From the NCBI GenBank assembly GCA_023898405.1, contig CP060221.1:1379501-1443500 (forward strand): DNA of 64,000 nt. Direction: 5' to 3'. Position numbers and translations under genes: made by a program. Positions within the stretch are counted from its first letter, which is position 1, and every line of letters starts with the position of its first letter. The notes beneath the pieces were generated by a model. It did not search any database and was not told the origin of the DNA. It saw only the letters and a program-made list of their open reading frames with translations. This DNA comes from Myxococcales bacterium (GTDB lineage: Bacteria; Myxococcota; UBA727; JABDBI01). Positions 7,809 through 17,593 of the stretch are shown here, piece by piece.

Positions 7809-9590
7809 ATGCAAAGAGACATCTGTATCGATCGTCTGAAGAAGCGTGCCCTTCATCATAAAGATGAAGCAGCTTACTTTTTTAAACAAAAGAATTCATG
7901 GCAGGGAGTTAACTGGGAAGTTTATCACGATCGGGTTGTTAGCTTTGCCAAATCTCTTATTAATGCTGGAGTCGATAGCGGTGGAAAAATCGCTATTCTG
8001 GGTTTCAATCGTCTGGAGTGGCTCATAGCTGCTGTTGGATCTCAATACATAGGCGCTACTTCTGTTGGAGTTTATACTTCAAGCTCAGCTGATGAAGTAT
8101 TTTATGTTGTTGATCATTCCGATGCAGAAGTATTGATTGTTGAAAATTTGGAACGATACAGAAAACAGATAAAACCAAAAGTTGATCAATTCAAAAAAAT
8201 TAAGCTCATTGTTTTAATGTCGGAAGAAAAAACAGAAGACGAAAATGTCTTAAAGTGGAGCGAATTTCTACAAGCAGGAAAAACAATAAAAGCTTCGGTA
8301 GTGGATGAAAAATTTTCGGCAGTGGATCCAAATAGTATTGCCACCATGATCTATACCTCAGGAACCACGGGCAATCCCAAATCGGTCATGTTGTCCCATG
8401 CTTCTATAGCCTGGACGGTTCAGACAATGGTTCAAGTGTGGGGATGTAGTGCAAAGGATAAAGAAATTTCTTATCTTCCGCTTGCGCATATAGCCGAGCA
8501 AATGCTTACCATTTATGCTCCGATAGACTGTGGAATAAGTTGTTATTTTGTGGAGTCACCGGAAAAGTTTAAGAGTAATTTAAAAGAGGTAGAACCAACT
8601 GTGTTTTTTGGGGTACCCCGCGTTTATGAAAAGATTTACGAAGGTATTAAAGGTGCCATCAGCGAAAAAGATGCCTTGAGTCAAAAAGTATTGATGTACT
8701 TTAGAGAGTCTGCATCCGAATATTTTAGCGCCCGCTATGAAGGAAAAATGCCTTCTCTATGGACAAGTCTGCGATATTTGCTTGCGCGCCAAAAAATATT
8801 TCCAAAAATAAAAGAACAAATTGGTTTGGGTAAAGTGAGAATCTGTGCGGTAGGTGCCGCGCCAATATCAAAAGACATACTTAATTTTTTTTCTAGCATA
8901 GATATCCCTATCTATGAGCTCTATGGGCAGTCTGAAAACTGTGGCCCAACTACTTTAAGTCTTCCCAATAGTACAAAAATTGGATCGGTCGGCAAGGTTA
9001 TGCCGGGGGCAGAGGTGAAAATTGCATCTGATGGAGAAATTCTTTTAAAGGGTCCGCATATTTTCTTGGGCTACTATAAAGATCCTGCAGCAACAGCGGA
9101 AGTAGTTAAAGAAGGGTGGCTGTATACTGGAGATGTTGGCAGTTTAGACAAAGATGGTTTTTTGACCATTACAGATCGGAAGAAAGATATTTTAATAACT
9201 GCTGGTGGAAAAAATATTTCACCGCAAAATATAGAATCAATGCTTAAGCATCTTCCTTATGTCCAGTCTGCAGTTGTTATTGGTGATAATAAAAAATATC
9301 TTACAGCCTTATTATCACCAGATTTTGAACATATAAAAAAAATGGCTTCTGAAAAAGGGCTAAGTATAGATGATTTTATGTCCGCTGAAAATCTAGATTC
9401 GATTTATTCAGAAATCAACAGTGCTTTGCTGGGCATTAATCAAAAATTAGCCTCTGTAGAGCAAATAAAAAAATATAAATTATTGCCTCATGAATTTAGT
9501 ATCGATTCTGGGGAATATACACCTACATTAAAGGTAAAAAGAAAATTTATTAATCAAAAATATCACAGAGAAATAGCAGAGCTTTATTAA
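7809..9590 (+). CDS. Long-chain acyl-CoA synthetase (AMP-forming)
   Basis: 593 residues of the ANL superfamily; activates a carboxylic acid, probably a long-chain fatty acid, to its CoA thioester through an acyl-adenylate. Signatures: P-loop MIYTSGTTGNPKSVMLSH near residue 180, YGQSENCGPTT, GWLYTGDVGSLDKDGFL, and DRKKDILITAGGKNISPQNIE, whose lysine-containing hinge is followed by the mobile C-terminal domain. Length and the SENCG variant resemble the bubblegum/FadD15-type branch. No membrane segment or signal peptide. AAGG precedes the ATG at good spacing. A strong terminator follows, so this ends the transcription unit before the T2SS genes. Confidence 0.9.
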   Translation: MQRDICIDRLKKRALHHKDEAAYFFKQKNSWQGVNWEVYHDRVVSFAKSLINAGVDSGGKIAILGFNRLEWLIAAVGSQYIGATSVGVYTSSSADEVFYVVDHSDAEVLIVENLERYRKQIKPKVDQFKKIKLIVLMSEEKTEDENVLKWSEFLQAGKTIKASVVDEKFSAVDPNSIATMIYTSGTTGNPKSVMLSHASIAWTVQTMVQVWGCSAKDKEISYLPLAHIAEQMLTIYAPIDCGISCYFVESPEKFKSNLKEVEPTVFFGVPRVYEKIYEGIKGAISEKDALSQKVLMYFRESASEYFSARYEGKMPSLWTSLRYLLARQKIFPKIKEQIGLGKVRICAVGAAPISKDILNFFSSIDIPIYELYGQSENCGPTTLSLPNSTKIGSVGKVMPGAEVKIASDGEILLKGPHIFLGYYKDPAATAEVVKEGWLYTGDVGSLDKDGFLTITDRKKDILITAGGKNISPQNIESMLKHLPYVQSAVVIGDNKKYLTALLSPDFEHIKKMASEKGLSIDDFMSAENLDSIYSEINSALLGINQKLASVEQIKKYKLLPHEFSIDSGEYTPTLKVKRKFINQKYHREIAELY

Positions 9591-9615
9591 TTCGCTTTGA
9601 AATTTCCTTAAATCT

Positions 9616-9672
9616 GCCCGAGCAAAAATAAAAACTCAAAAACTTGAAATTGAGTGATGCCGGGCTTTTTTT
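9616..9672 (+). terminator. Intrinsic terminator after the acyl-CoA synthetase gene
   Basis: Nested hairpin: GCCCG (9616-9620) pairs with CGGGC (9661-9665), extended by GCA/TGC across a one-base bulge, with an inner ACTCAA/TTGAGT stem (9634-9639 with 9650-9655). Seven T follow directly. It lies 25 bases after the stop codon. The remaining 180 bases before gspC are AT-rich and would hold the T2SS promoter, but I see no convincing -35/-10 pair. Confidence 0.75.
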
Positions 9673-9852
9673 AATTAAATTAAATAAATTAAGGTTAACT
9701 TTTTGGCAAAACCCTCATTTTAATTTTAGGTTTTAGCTGAAAGCATTTCAATTTTGAGGCAAATTGTTTAAATAACAGTTATGATTTTTTTGGAAAGATT
9801 GAATCGTACCCATTGGTTTGTTTAGGGTTACACTACTGCAGGGAGTCGTACG

Positions 9853-10842
9853 GTGAATTGGCTTTTTCGCCGACATTTTTGGATTGTACATTTGGTGTTT
9901 TTGGGCATCATGTCTGCTATTGTAGCCAAAACTTTCACTACTTTGATGGGATACTGGGTATCGAAGTCAATCCCAGAAAAGCCTTCTTTCGAATTTGCGA
10001 GATTTAATTCTGAAGCTGTCGAAGCAAAAAATTTTGCTATAGCTAACGAAAGAAATCTTTTTGAAGCACGTAGAGAGCAGGTTTTGCTCCCTGATGAAAG
10101 TGAGGAAGAAGAAGTATTTTCTGGCAACTGGCAGGATGCAGGTCCTTCTACTTTGCCGTTTAAGTTAATAAGTACGATGGTATTTTTTGATCCTTTGGAC
10201 TCACGAGCTGTGATAATGGATCTTTCCTCTGGTAACGCTGAGGTTTTTGGGATCAATGAGTGTGAAGCTTATGTCAAGAAAAATAATCCTGAAATAGAAA
10301 CGGTTCTTCCTAGCAAGGACTGGGAGCTTACGCGCCCTTGTAATTCTATTTTTGGGAGGGCGGAGCTTGTTCGAATTGAAGAAGATCGCGTCTATATACT
10401 GAATAATGGGAAGTACGAGTATCTTTCTTTATTAGAGGGTGATAAAGGGATTATACGAAGACCCCGATTAGGAATGGTCACTGAAGAAGAGGGTAAGGGA
10501 ATAAGGAAAGTCGGTCCGACTTCTTATGAAATTGACCAAAAAGAATTTGACACGGCCCTATCAAATGTTGCCCGGCTTATGACTGAAGCTCGTGCTGTAC
10601 CGGAGCTTGATGCAGGTGGTGCAAATACCGGCTTTAAACTTGTGTACCTAAAAGAAGGGTCTTTGTTCGAAAAAATAGGAATTGAGAAAATGGACGTGTT
10701 GACCAGAATCAATGGTTTTGAGCTCAATACCCCAGAAAAAGCTTTGCAATTGTTTAGTAAGCTCAGGTCAGCCAGTAAGTTTACGATTGATTTAAAGAGG
10801 GGTGGTCGATCTATAACGCTCGATTACTCCGTGGTTAGATAA
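9853..10842 (+). CDS. gspC: T2SS inner-membrane protein GspC
   Basis: 329 residues, GTG start with GGGAG seven bases upstream. One N-terminal membrane helix (about residues 8-33), a linker, a homology region that contacts the secretin (about 100-200: PFKLISTMVFFDP, SRAVIMDLSSG, YILNNGKYEYL) and a C-terminal PDZ domain (about 255-325: GFKLVYLKEGSLFEKIG, DVLTRINGFELNTPEKAL). GspC couples the inner-membrane platform to GspD and helps select substrates. First gene of a same-strand run through gspN, all with short gaps or overlaps. The acidic stretch DESEEEEVF lies before the homology region. Confidence 0.9.
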   Translation: MNWLFRRHFWIVHLVFLGIMSAIVAKTFTTLMGYWVSKSIPEKPSFEFARFNSEAVEAKNFAIANERNLFEARREQVLLPDESEEEEVFSGNWQDAGPSTLPFKLISTMVFFDPLDSRAVIMDLSSGNAEVFGINECEAYVKKNNPEIETVLPSKDWELTRPCNSIFGRAELVRIEEDRVYILNNGKYEYLSLLEGDKGIIRRPRLGMVTEEEGKGIRKVGPTSYEIDQKEFDTALSNVARLMTEARAVPELDAGGANTGFKLVYLKEGSLFEKIGIEKMDVLTRINGFELNTPEKALQLFSKLRSASKFTIDLKRGGRSITLDYSVVR

Positions 10843-10869
10843 ACCGAGAGACTAAGGTGAAAAATCACC

Positions 10870-13371
10870 ATGCGATTTTTAGATATTAAAAAAGGTGGCC
10901 TTGTTGCCAATTTGTTTTTAGGTAGCATAGCTATGCTATTCGCGACTTCATTGCTTGCGAAAGTGGATGTTATACAACCATCAAATAAAGGGATGGCGGC
11001 TCCTCCTGGGGCTCCAAAAAATCAGTCAGCTATGGCTCGTCCCAAGATGCAAATGTCTGCAGCTGATTCTGGAATTCGCAGTGTGGCTCCTCAGGCCTGC
11101 GTTCCAGCAAAGGGCCAGTTTGCATGGAATTTTGAAAATGAAGATCTTCTAAAAGTGCTTAAACAGGTAAGCGATCTTCTGTGTCGTTCATTTGTAATTC
11201 ATGATTCTATCAGCCCGTCAATGAAAATGACGATTATTGGAAAATCTTTGCTGACGGCCAAGGATGCTTGGGATGTTTTGGTGGCTGCTTTGGCTCAGAA
11301 AGGTCTTGCCCTGGTACAGCAAGGAGAAAGACACACTTGGACTGTGGTAAGAAGGGCGGATTCAAAAAATTATTCGACACCTTTTTATACAAAGGGGCGC
11401 GATGCTAAGAATAATGAGGAAATTGGCACCCTGTTTTATAAAGCGGTACACACATCACAAGACACCTTAAAAAACATCGGTAGAATGCTTATTTCTAAAG
11501 ATGGAATGGTCGAAACTGTTGGTGATCAATTTGTCATAGTAATTGACAGCAATAGCAACATTCGTCGATTGGGTTATATTTTTTCTCAGGTCGACTTAGA
11601 AGATGCTCAAAATAGAATTCACGTAGTTAAGTTGATGAACGCTGATGCAAAAGTTGTTGAAAAACAATTGCGTGAGTTATTTGATGTCTCACCAGCTTCT
11701 ACCAGAACCAGACGAAGGTCTAAGGTAGATAGTGCTAATAAGATTACAGCAAATTTGGATAAAATTATCGCTGATGACCGTACCAATAGCCTGATTTTAG
11801 TAGGCGACAAGGAAAGTTTTGATAAAGTTCAGCAGGTCATTAATTTATTGGATACCAAAGATGTAAATACCAATAAAGGTACTATTCATGTGAAGAGGCT
11901 TCGATACGCTGATGCAAAAAAGATAGCTGATACACTTAATTCTGTGCTTCAGCAAAATAAAAGCCTTCGAAGTAGATTTGGCCGGAGAGAAGAGAATACC
12001 AATGAATTATTTGAGGGCGAGGTAAAAATTACAGCGCATGAAGATACGAATACTTTGGTTACGGTCGCCTCTTCGAATGACTATCGCTCTTTACTTTCGA
12101 CAATTGAAAAACTCGATATTCGAAAGGAACAAGTTTATGTAGAAGCGGTGATAATGGATATCAACGTTAGTGATACTAATAAATTTGGCGTGAGTCTCTT
12201 TAACGGGGTTGATCAAGGCATAATTCCTGGCCTGGGTGGCTCGGTTGGTATTCTTGCCAACCCTGGTGGTCAAGGCATTGCCTCAGGTATTAGCACAGCT
12301 TTGACTACAGCTGGAAAGGCTGCAAGCGAAGTAGGTGGCTTAGGAAAACAGAGCATTGGCGCTTTGGCTGTTTTGGGTAATTTTCTTTCAGGTGGTGTCG
12401 CAGGTATTATTGGCCCTAGTGTAGGCAATACGGCTATTCCAAGTTTTGGAGCAGTATTGCAGGCAATAGCAACGAATTCAAATATCGATGTTCTTTCTAC
12501 ACCGTATTTGCTTACAACAGATAACCAAGAAGCTGTAATGTCGGTTGGGCAAAAAGTACCCGTTATTAAGGGAGCCTCTTCTGTTGGAGGAAATGCAGGT
12601 TTAGGCGGCGTTCCTTTGCAGACTATCAATTACGAAGACGTTAAACTCACCTTCAAAGTTACTCCTCATGTTGGAGCTGATAACAATGTTAGGCTTGATA
12701 TAGAGCAAGAAGTTAATGAATTGGGACAAAAAGAAAAGTTGCTGAATGCTGATCAATACCGAATCAGTACCAAATCAGCAAAGACAACTATCGTTTTGAA
12801 AGACCAGCAGACTGGAGTAATTGGGGGGTTAATTCATAATCGCTCAACTACTATTGATAATAAAACACCATTTTTGGGGGATATCCCGATTTTAGGTTGG
12901 CTTTTCAAAAATCGAAGCAGTGAAACCGAGCGTAAGAGTTTAACCTTGATTCTCACTCCTTACATTATCAGGTCGGATTATGACTATGAGAAAATTGTGG
13001 AGCGTAAGCTTAAGGAACGTGAAGAATTCGCTAATCTTTATTACGGTGGTAAGATACAAAATTATAACAAGACTATCGACTATGATAAAAAATCAGGGCC
13101 GTTATCAAGTATGATTTTGGCGCTAGATGCTGAAATGAGAAAGACTGAAAATGGCGGTGCCGGTGATGGGCATGAGAAAATTGTTTCGCCTTCTTCTGGT
13201 ACGACTTCTAGCAGTGGTGGTGGCCCAGATATTATCATTGAGCAAGAAGCTGTAGATGACGAGCAAGCTGACGGGCAAAAAAATGACACTAAATTTGACC
13301 ATAACTCGGCATCGATAAGCGATGAGCAGCATGTGCTAGTAACTGATAATAGCTCTTTGGTAGTTGAATAA
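10870..13371 (+). CDS. gspD: T2SS outer-membrane secretin GspD
   Basis: 833 residues with a signal peptide (hydrophobic to about residue 30). After a proline/alanine-rich linker come the N0 domain (FAWNFENEDLLKVLKQVSDL), N1-N3 repeats (HVVKLMNADAKVVEKQL; DDRTNSLILVGDKESFDKV; HVKRLRYADAKKIADTLN) and the secretin domain from about residue 415, with VPVIKG and the LTFKVTPHVGADNNVRLDIE signature. A glycine-rich insert (about residues 445-525) lies in the gate region. The C-terminus has a Ser/Gly/Asp-rich tail that could be the S-domain, but I see no pilotin motif. Forms the outer-membrane channel. Internal Cys pairs (residues 77 and about 109) are unusual. Confidence 0.95.
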   Translation: MRFLDIKKGGLVANLFLGSIAMLFATSLLAKVDVIQPSNKGMAAPPGAPKNQSAMARPKMQMSAADSGIRSVAPQACVPAKGQFAWNFENEDLLKVLKQVSDLLCRSFVIHDSISPSMKMTIIGKSLLTAKDAWDVLVAALAQKGLALVQQGERHTWTVVRRADSKNYSTPFYTKGRDAKNNEEIGTLFYKAVHTSQDTLKNIGRMLISKDGMVETVGDQFVIVIDSNSNIRRLGYIFSQVDLEDAQNRIHVVKLMNADAKVVEKQLRELFDVSPASTRTRRRSKVDSANKITANLDKIIADDRTNSLILVGDKESFDKVQQVINLLDTKDVNTNKGTIHVKRLRYADAKKIADTLNSVLQQNKSLRSRFGRREENTNELFEGEVKITAHEDTNTLVTVASSNDYRSLLSTIEKLDIRKEQVYVEAVIMDINVSDTNKFGVSLFNGVDQGIIPGLGGSVGILANPGGQGIASGISTALTTAGKAASEVGGLGKQSIGALAVLGNFLSGGVAGIIGPSVGNTAIPSFGAVLQAIATNSNIDVLSTPYLLTTDNQEAVMSVGQKVPVIKGASSVGGNAGLGGVPLQTINYEDVKLTFKVTPHVGADNNVRLDIEQEVNELGQKEKLLNADQYRISTKSAKTTIVLKDQQTGVIGGLIHNRSTTIDNKTPFLGDIPILGWLFKNRSSETERKSLTLILTPYIIRSDYDYEKIVERKLKEREEFANLYYGGKIQNYNKTIDYDKKSGPLSSMILALDAEMRKTENGGAGDGHEKIVSPSSGTTSSSGGGPDIIIEQEAVDDEQADGQKNDTKFDHNSASISDEQHVLVTDNSSLVVE

Positions 13372-13405
13372 CTGCGCAAATATTTTTTGAGGACTAAGCC
13401 ATCAG

Positions 13406-15187
13406 ATGTCTGACAATAACAAAATAAAAGCACTTGTAAGAATGCGTGCTGACTTAATAGGGGTACCGCTGCCACAAATTGCAAGCGAACTTTTTCAAGT
13501 GCCTGCAAGTCTAGTTTCAGACGCGATTAGTGAAGCAAAAGAAAAATTGTCGAGTATAGCAGAAGTGCTTGTTGAGAAAAGAATTTTGACGAGCACACAA
13601 GTTGCCCAACTTCTAGCATCTCATTTAGGACTTGATGTTATCGATGCTATAGAAGTTGATGAAATTCCTGACGAGCTTTTAGGTGCTATTCCCATAGCAT
13701 TTGCAAAGCATAATCGTTTACTACCTATAGCTATTACCGAAAATGAACAAGTTATTGTGGTGTGCTGCAACCCCTTAGTCCTTGAAGTAGAGGAAGAACT
13801 TCGTATTACATTTGAGCGCGACATTAAATGGGTAGTATCTTCATTTGAAGGTGTTTTGACTGCTATTAATAGTGCCTATGACCGTTCCATGCGTCAGGCT
13901 GAAACTGCTGTTGCTGAGTTAGAAGGCGAAGATGGAGGAGATCTTAAGGGCGGACTTGAAGACGAGGTAGTAGATCTTCTCGATTTAGAAAGTGACGATG
14001 AAGCACCCATTATTCGATTGGTAAACTCATTGATGAGTCAAGCGGTGAAGGATGGAGCGAGTGATATTCATATAGAACCCTATGAGAGGGAACTGCTGGT
14101 TCGTTTTAGAGTAGATGGGGTTCTGCACGAAATTATCCGCCCTCCTAAACGCTTTCAAAATTCCATTATCAGCCGTGTAAAAATTATGGGCGGTCTCAAT
14201 ATCGCGGAAAAGCGCTTGCCTCAGGATGGACGCATAAGATTAAAAGTAGCTGGCCGAGATTTTGATATTCGCGTATCGAGTGTGCCTACTACGCATGGTG
14301 AGCGTATTGTGATGCGATTGCTTGATCGTTCATCCGTGATGCGAGATCTCGCTCAAATTGGTTTTTCTGATTACAACCTGAAGAAGATGGATGCTTTGAT
14401 ACGGGCTGCCCACGGTATTTTACTGGTAACCGGACCAACAGGGTCAGGAAAAACCTCCACCCTTTATGCCTGTTTGGCCAAAATTAACCGACCTGATTTA
14501 AATATTTTAACTATAGAGGATCCTGTGGAATACCAACTTAAAGGTATTGGACAGGTCCAGGTCAATTCAAAAATTGACCTTAGTTTTGCATCTGGTTTGC
14601 GCTCATTTTTAAGGCAGGATCCGGACGTTATTATGGTGGGAGAAATTCGCGATCGAGAAACAGCTGAAATAGCTATTCAGGCTTCTCTTACAGGTCACTT
14701 AGTATTTTCTACGATTCATACCAATGATGCGCCGGGCGCTGTAACACGCTTGGTTGATATGCAAGTGGAACCTTTTTTGGTAGCCAGTTCCCTGCTTGCT
14801 GTGTTGGCTCAGCGACTTGTTCGAACTATTTGTTCCAATTGTAGAGAACCTTATGCTGCTAATGAAGAAGAGTTAAATGAGATTGGGCTTAGCCTAAATG
14901 ATGTGAAAACACTTTACAGGGGCAAAGGTTGCCAGTTATGCCAGCATACTGGATATCGTGGTCGCTTAGGTATCTTTGAATTGATGGAAATTAATGATGA
15001 TGTTAGAGCGGCTATTATGAATAATAATGATGCATCAACCATCAAAACAATTGCTCGAGAGCATGGAATGAAAACTTTGCGTGAGGATGGGGCACTTAAG
15101 GTTATCGCGGGTCTGACGACTGTTGCCGAGGTAACACGAGTTACGAGAGAGGATGAGACTTCGATGGACGCGATAAGCGCTGCATAG
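13406..15187 (+). CDS. gspE: T2SS ATPase GspE
   Basis: 593-residue cytoplasmic ATPase that powers pseudopilus assembly. N1E/N2E domains fill the first 170 residues and an acidic linker (about 170-200) follows. The ATPase core has Walker A GPTGSGKTS near residue 342, the Asp box, Walker B-type DPDVIMVGEIRDRETAE and the His box TGHLVFSTIHTNDA. A C-terminal zinc site is formed by CSNC (about 476) and CQLC (about 510), as in canonical GspE/PilB. GAGG precedes the ATG. The acidic Glu/Asp-rich linker is longer than in enterobacterial GspE. Confidence 0.95.
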   Translation: MSDNNKIKALVRMRADLIGVPLPQIASELFQVPASLVSDAISEAKEKLSSIAEVLVEKRILTSTQVAQLLASHLGLDVIDAIEVDEIPDELLGAIPIAFAKHNRLLPIAITENEQVIVVCCNPLVLEVEEELRITFERDIKWVVSSFEGVLTAINSAYDRSMRQAETAVAELEGEDGGDLKGGLEDEVVDLLDLESDDEAPIIRLVNSLMSQAVKDGASDIHIEPYERELLVRFRVDGVLHEIIRPPKRFQNSIISRVKIMGGLNIAEKRLPQDGRIRLKVAGRDFDIRVSSVPTTHGERIVMRLLDRSSVMRDLAQIGFSDYNLKKMDALIRAAHGILLVTGPTGSGKTSTLYACLAKINRPDLNILTIEDPVEYQLKGIGQVQVNSKIDLSFASGLRSFLRQDPDVIMVGEIRDRETAEIAIQASLTGHLVFSTIHTNDAPGAVTRLVDMQVEPFLVASSLLAVLAQRLVRTICSNCREPYAANEEELNEIGLSLNDVKTLYRGKGCQLCQHTGYRGRLGIFELMEINDDVRAAIMNNNDASTIKTIAREHGMKTLREDGALKVIAGLTTVAEVTRVTREDETSMDAISAA

Positions 15188-15196
15188 GTTAAATTA

Positions 15197-16435
15197 ATGG
15201 CAATTTATGAATATGCAGGTATTGATAAAACGGGAAAAAGCGTAAAGGGCGCAAAAGAGGCTGATAGTGTCAGAGCTTTAAGAATTTCCCTTAAAGCGCA
15301 GGGAGTTTTTGTAACAAAAATAAAAGAGTCGAATGATGTAAATTCCAGCGGCTCATCCCGAATCAATCTTCAAAGTGAAGTAAACTTCAAAAAATTTTTT
15401 GAAAGAGTAAATGTTGAGACGCTTGCATTAGCAACGAGGCAATTGGCTACCCTGCTTCAGTCGGGTGTACCTATGCTTGAATCATTGAAAGCACTCATAG
15501 AGCAAGTAGATAATCAGACCCTTAAGCGCGTTCTTTCACAAGTTCGCGCAGACGTGAATGAGGGTTTTTCCCTTGCTGATGCTATGGCTAAGCATAAATG
15601 TTTTTCATCAGTTTACGTCAACATGGTGAGAGCTGGTGAAAGTTCAGGAGCGTTGGAGCTTGTTCTTGAGCGTTTGGCTGATTTTACCGAGGGACAGTCA
15701 AAGTTACAGTCGAAAGTAATGGGGGCATTAACTTATCCTATTGTCATGATGGTAGTAGCAATTTTGGTTGTTATTATTCTTATGACGACAGTTGTTCCAA
15801 AAATTACGGCGATGTTTGCGAGCGCAAAAGTGCAACTACCCTTAATGACTCGTGCTCTGATAGCAACGAGCTCTATTATTAGTTCATATTGGTGGCTGCT
15901 TCTGATCGTAGTAGTTGCTTTGGCATATGGATTGATGAAGCTGGTAAAAACCCCCAAAGGAAGAGCATATTGGGATAGAGCAAAACTAAAAATGCCAATT
16001 TTTGGATCGATTATGCAGATGGTGTCTATAGCCCGATTTTCACGAACTCTTTCTACTTTACTTTCTGGTGGCGTTCCGCTGCTTAACACCTTGCAGATAG
16101 TTCGTAATGTAGTATCGAATGACGCTTTGGAAAAAGCTATTGACAGTGTGCGCGAAGCTGTTCGAGAAGGAGAGGATATTGCAGGACCGCTACGAAGAAG
16201 TGGTCAATTTCCACCTATGGTAACTCATATGATTGCTGTGGGGGAGAAATCTGGGCAATTGGAAACCATGCTCTCGCGAGTCGCCACCGCTTACGAAGCT
16301 CGAGTTGAAACCAGAGTTTCTATGCTAACAAGCTTGCTTGAGCCATTAATGATATTGTTTATGGGTGTTACTATTGGTGGGATTGTAGGTGCTGTAATGG
16401 TGCCGATTATGCAAATGTCATCTTTAGTAAAGTAG
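15197..16435 (+). CDS. gspF: T2SS inner-membrane platform protein GspF
   Basis: 412 residues. Two repeated T2SSF cytoplasmic domains: the first at about residues 70-190 (LATRQLATLLQSGVPMLESL, VRAGESSGALELVLERLADF), the second at about 275-395 (FSRTLSTLLSGGVPLLNTL, IAVGEKSGQLETMLSRVA). Three membrane helices, at about 175-200, 225-250 and 380-405. This is the standard GspF/PilC fold. It starts 9 bases after gspE, so translation is probably coupled. Works with GspE, GspL and GspM. Confidence 0.95.
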   Translation: MAIYEYAGIDKTGKSVKGAKEADSVRALRISLKAQGVFVTKIKESNDVNSSGSSRINLQSEVNFKKFFERVNVETLALATRQLATLLQSGVPMLESLKALIEQVDNQTLKRVLSQVRADVNEGFSLADAMAKHKCFSSVYVNMVRAGESSGALELVLERLADFTEGQSKLQSKVMGALTYPIVMMVVAILVVIILMTTVVPKITAMFASAKVQLPLMTRALIATSSIISSYWWLLLIVVVALAYGLMKLVKTPKGRAYWDRAKLKMPIFGSIMQMVSIARFSRTLSTLLSGGVPLLNTLQIVRNVVSNDALEKAIDSVREAVREGEDIAGPLRRSGQFPPMVTHMIAVGEKSGQLETMLSRVATAYEARVETRVSMLTSLLEPLMILFMGVTIGGIVGAVMVPIMQMSSLVK

Positions 16436-16444
16436 GAGTCTAGA

Positions 16445-16888
16445 GTGTTAATGAAGAATCAAAATTTATTTTTTAAAAAAAATGCCATAAAAAATGCTGG
16501 GCGAGGATTTTCGCTTATAGAGCTCATGGTTGTAGTTACTCTTATGGCCATTTTGGTTGGTATCGGAACGGTTTATGTTATGGGCCGTTTGGCTGAGGGC
16601 AAAATTACCACTGCGCGTACACAAGCATACGAAATAGCTAAGGCTTTGGATTTATATAAACTGCAGACAGGATCATATCCAAATGCTAGTGAAGGTTTAG
16701 ATGTACTAGCTAATCCTCCACGTGGCCAGCCTTTGATGGAAAAAGTACCTATGGATCCATGGGGAAATCCTTACAATTATGCTATTCCGGGAACTCATAA
16801 CCCTAGATCTTTCGACGTTTGGTCGGATGGTCCAGAGGGCAACGCAGAAAATGCAGAGTTAGGAATAGGAAACTGGCAGCCAGAGTGA
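16445..16888 (+). CDS. gspG: T2SS major pseudopilin GspG
   Basis: 147 residues. The GTG at 16445 is chosen because AGGAG (16434-16438) sits 6 bases upstream; the ATG two codons later is the alternative. Prepilin cleavage site RG|FSLIELMVVVTLMAILVG with Glu+5, then the GspG hallmarks SYPNASEGLDVLANPP, DPWGNPYNYAIPG and DVWSDGPEG. The aspartates of the last segment hold the calcium ion known in GspG. Assembles into the pseudopilus after cleavage by a prepilin peptidase that is not encoded here. Confidence 0.95.
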   Translation: MLMKNQNLFFKKNAIKNAGRGFSLIELMVVVTLMAILVGIGTVYVMGRLAEGKITTARTQAYEIAKALDLYKLQTGSYPNASEGLDVLANPPRGQPLMEKVPMDPWGNPYNYAIPGTHNPRSFDVWSDGPEGNAENAELGIGNWQPE

Positions 16889-16900
16889 TCTTTAATATTT

Positions 16901-17593
16901 ATGAAAAAAACCAAGTTCTGTCAGTATCGTAATGTCAAGTTGGGTTTTACCCTGCTTGAACTGATGGTAGTGATTGTATTGCTTGGTTTTCTCATTGCCA
17001 TTGCAATTCCCACTATTAATTCTTTGAGTAATACCGACCTCAAAAATGAGATAATGCGTATTTCAGGTCTTTTTAGTGAAGTCTACGGACGTGCTGCTAT
17101 ATCAGGCACAACACATAGAATTGTATTCGATTTAGATACCCAAACATATTGGGTTGAGAAAAAAGAAGGGGAAGCTGGAACTATTACTCCTGTTTTAGGC
17201 TATGAAGAGATAATGAAAGAAAGGCAAAAAATGCTGCTTTCTGATGAAGAAAAAGAAAAGATCGGGACTTTTCTTCCAAATTTTAAAGCCGTCGAGGATA
17301 ATTTGGGGGAAAAATATAAAATAAAAGATTTTATTATCTATGGTGCTTGGACAGAACAGGCAGAACAAAGCGAACAGGTAATTCGACAAGGAACTGTATC
17401 AATTTATTTCTTTTCAGGGGGATATACCCAGTCAGCTTTCGTATCCATTGCCCGAAAAGATGATGATGTAGATAACGCTATGTATGTCGCTCTAAGTCCT
17501 TTGACCGGTGCAGTTGAAATTAATTATGGTGAACCTGAGCCCAAGCAACTTCTTGATGAAGAAAAAAAAGCAGTAGGATTCGATGAGGGGTAA
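16901..17593 (+). CDS. gspH: T2SS minor pseudopilin GspH
   Basis: 230 residues. Prepilin motif KLG|FTLLELMVVIVLLGFLIA, then a globular domain with GRAAISGTTHRIVFDLDTQTYWVEK (read in parts), the GspH/FimT-type core. Longer than typical GspH (about 170-200), with an insert rich in Lys and Glu (about residues 90-135). Position between gspG and gspI supports the call. Its last 11 bases overlap gspI. One of the minor tip subunits of the pseudopilus. Confidence 0.8.
   Translation: MKKTKFCQYRNVKLGFTLLELMVVIVLLGFLIAIAIPTINSLSNTDLKNEIMRISGLFSEVYGRAAISGTTHRIVFDLDTQTYWVEKKEGEAGTITPVLGYEEIMKERQKMLLSDEEKEKIGTFLPNFKAVEDNLGEKYKIKDFIIYGAWTEQAEQSEQVIRQGTVSIYFFSGGYTQSAFVSIARKDDDVDNAMYVALSPLTGAVEINYGEPEPKQLLDEEKKAVGFDEG

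Noticed and set aside
12270..12629. 119-residue minus-strand frame inside gspD
   Set aside because: Antisense to the Gly-rich part of the secretin; Pro/Ala composition is a mirror of Gly codons.
13080..13508. 142-residue open frame on the minus strand over the end of gspD and start of gspE
   Set aside because: Antisense to well-supported T2SS genes, no ribosome site and low-complexity Ser/Pro content.
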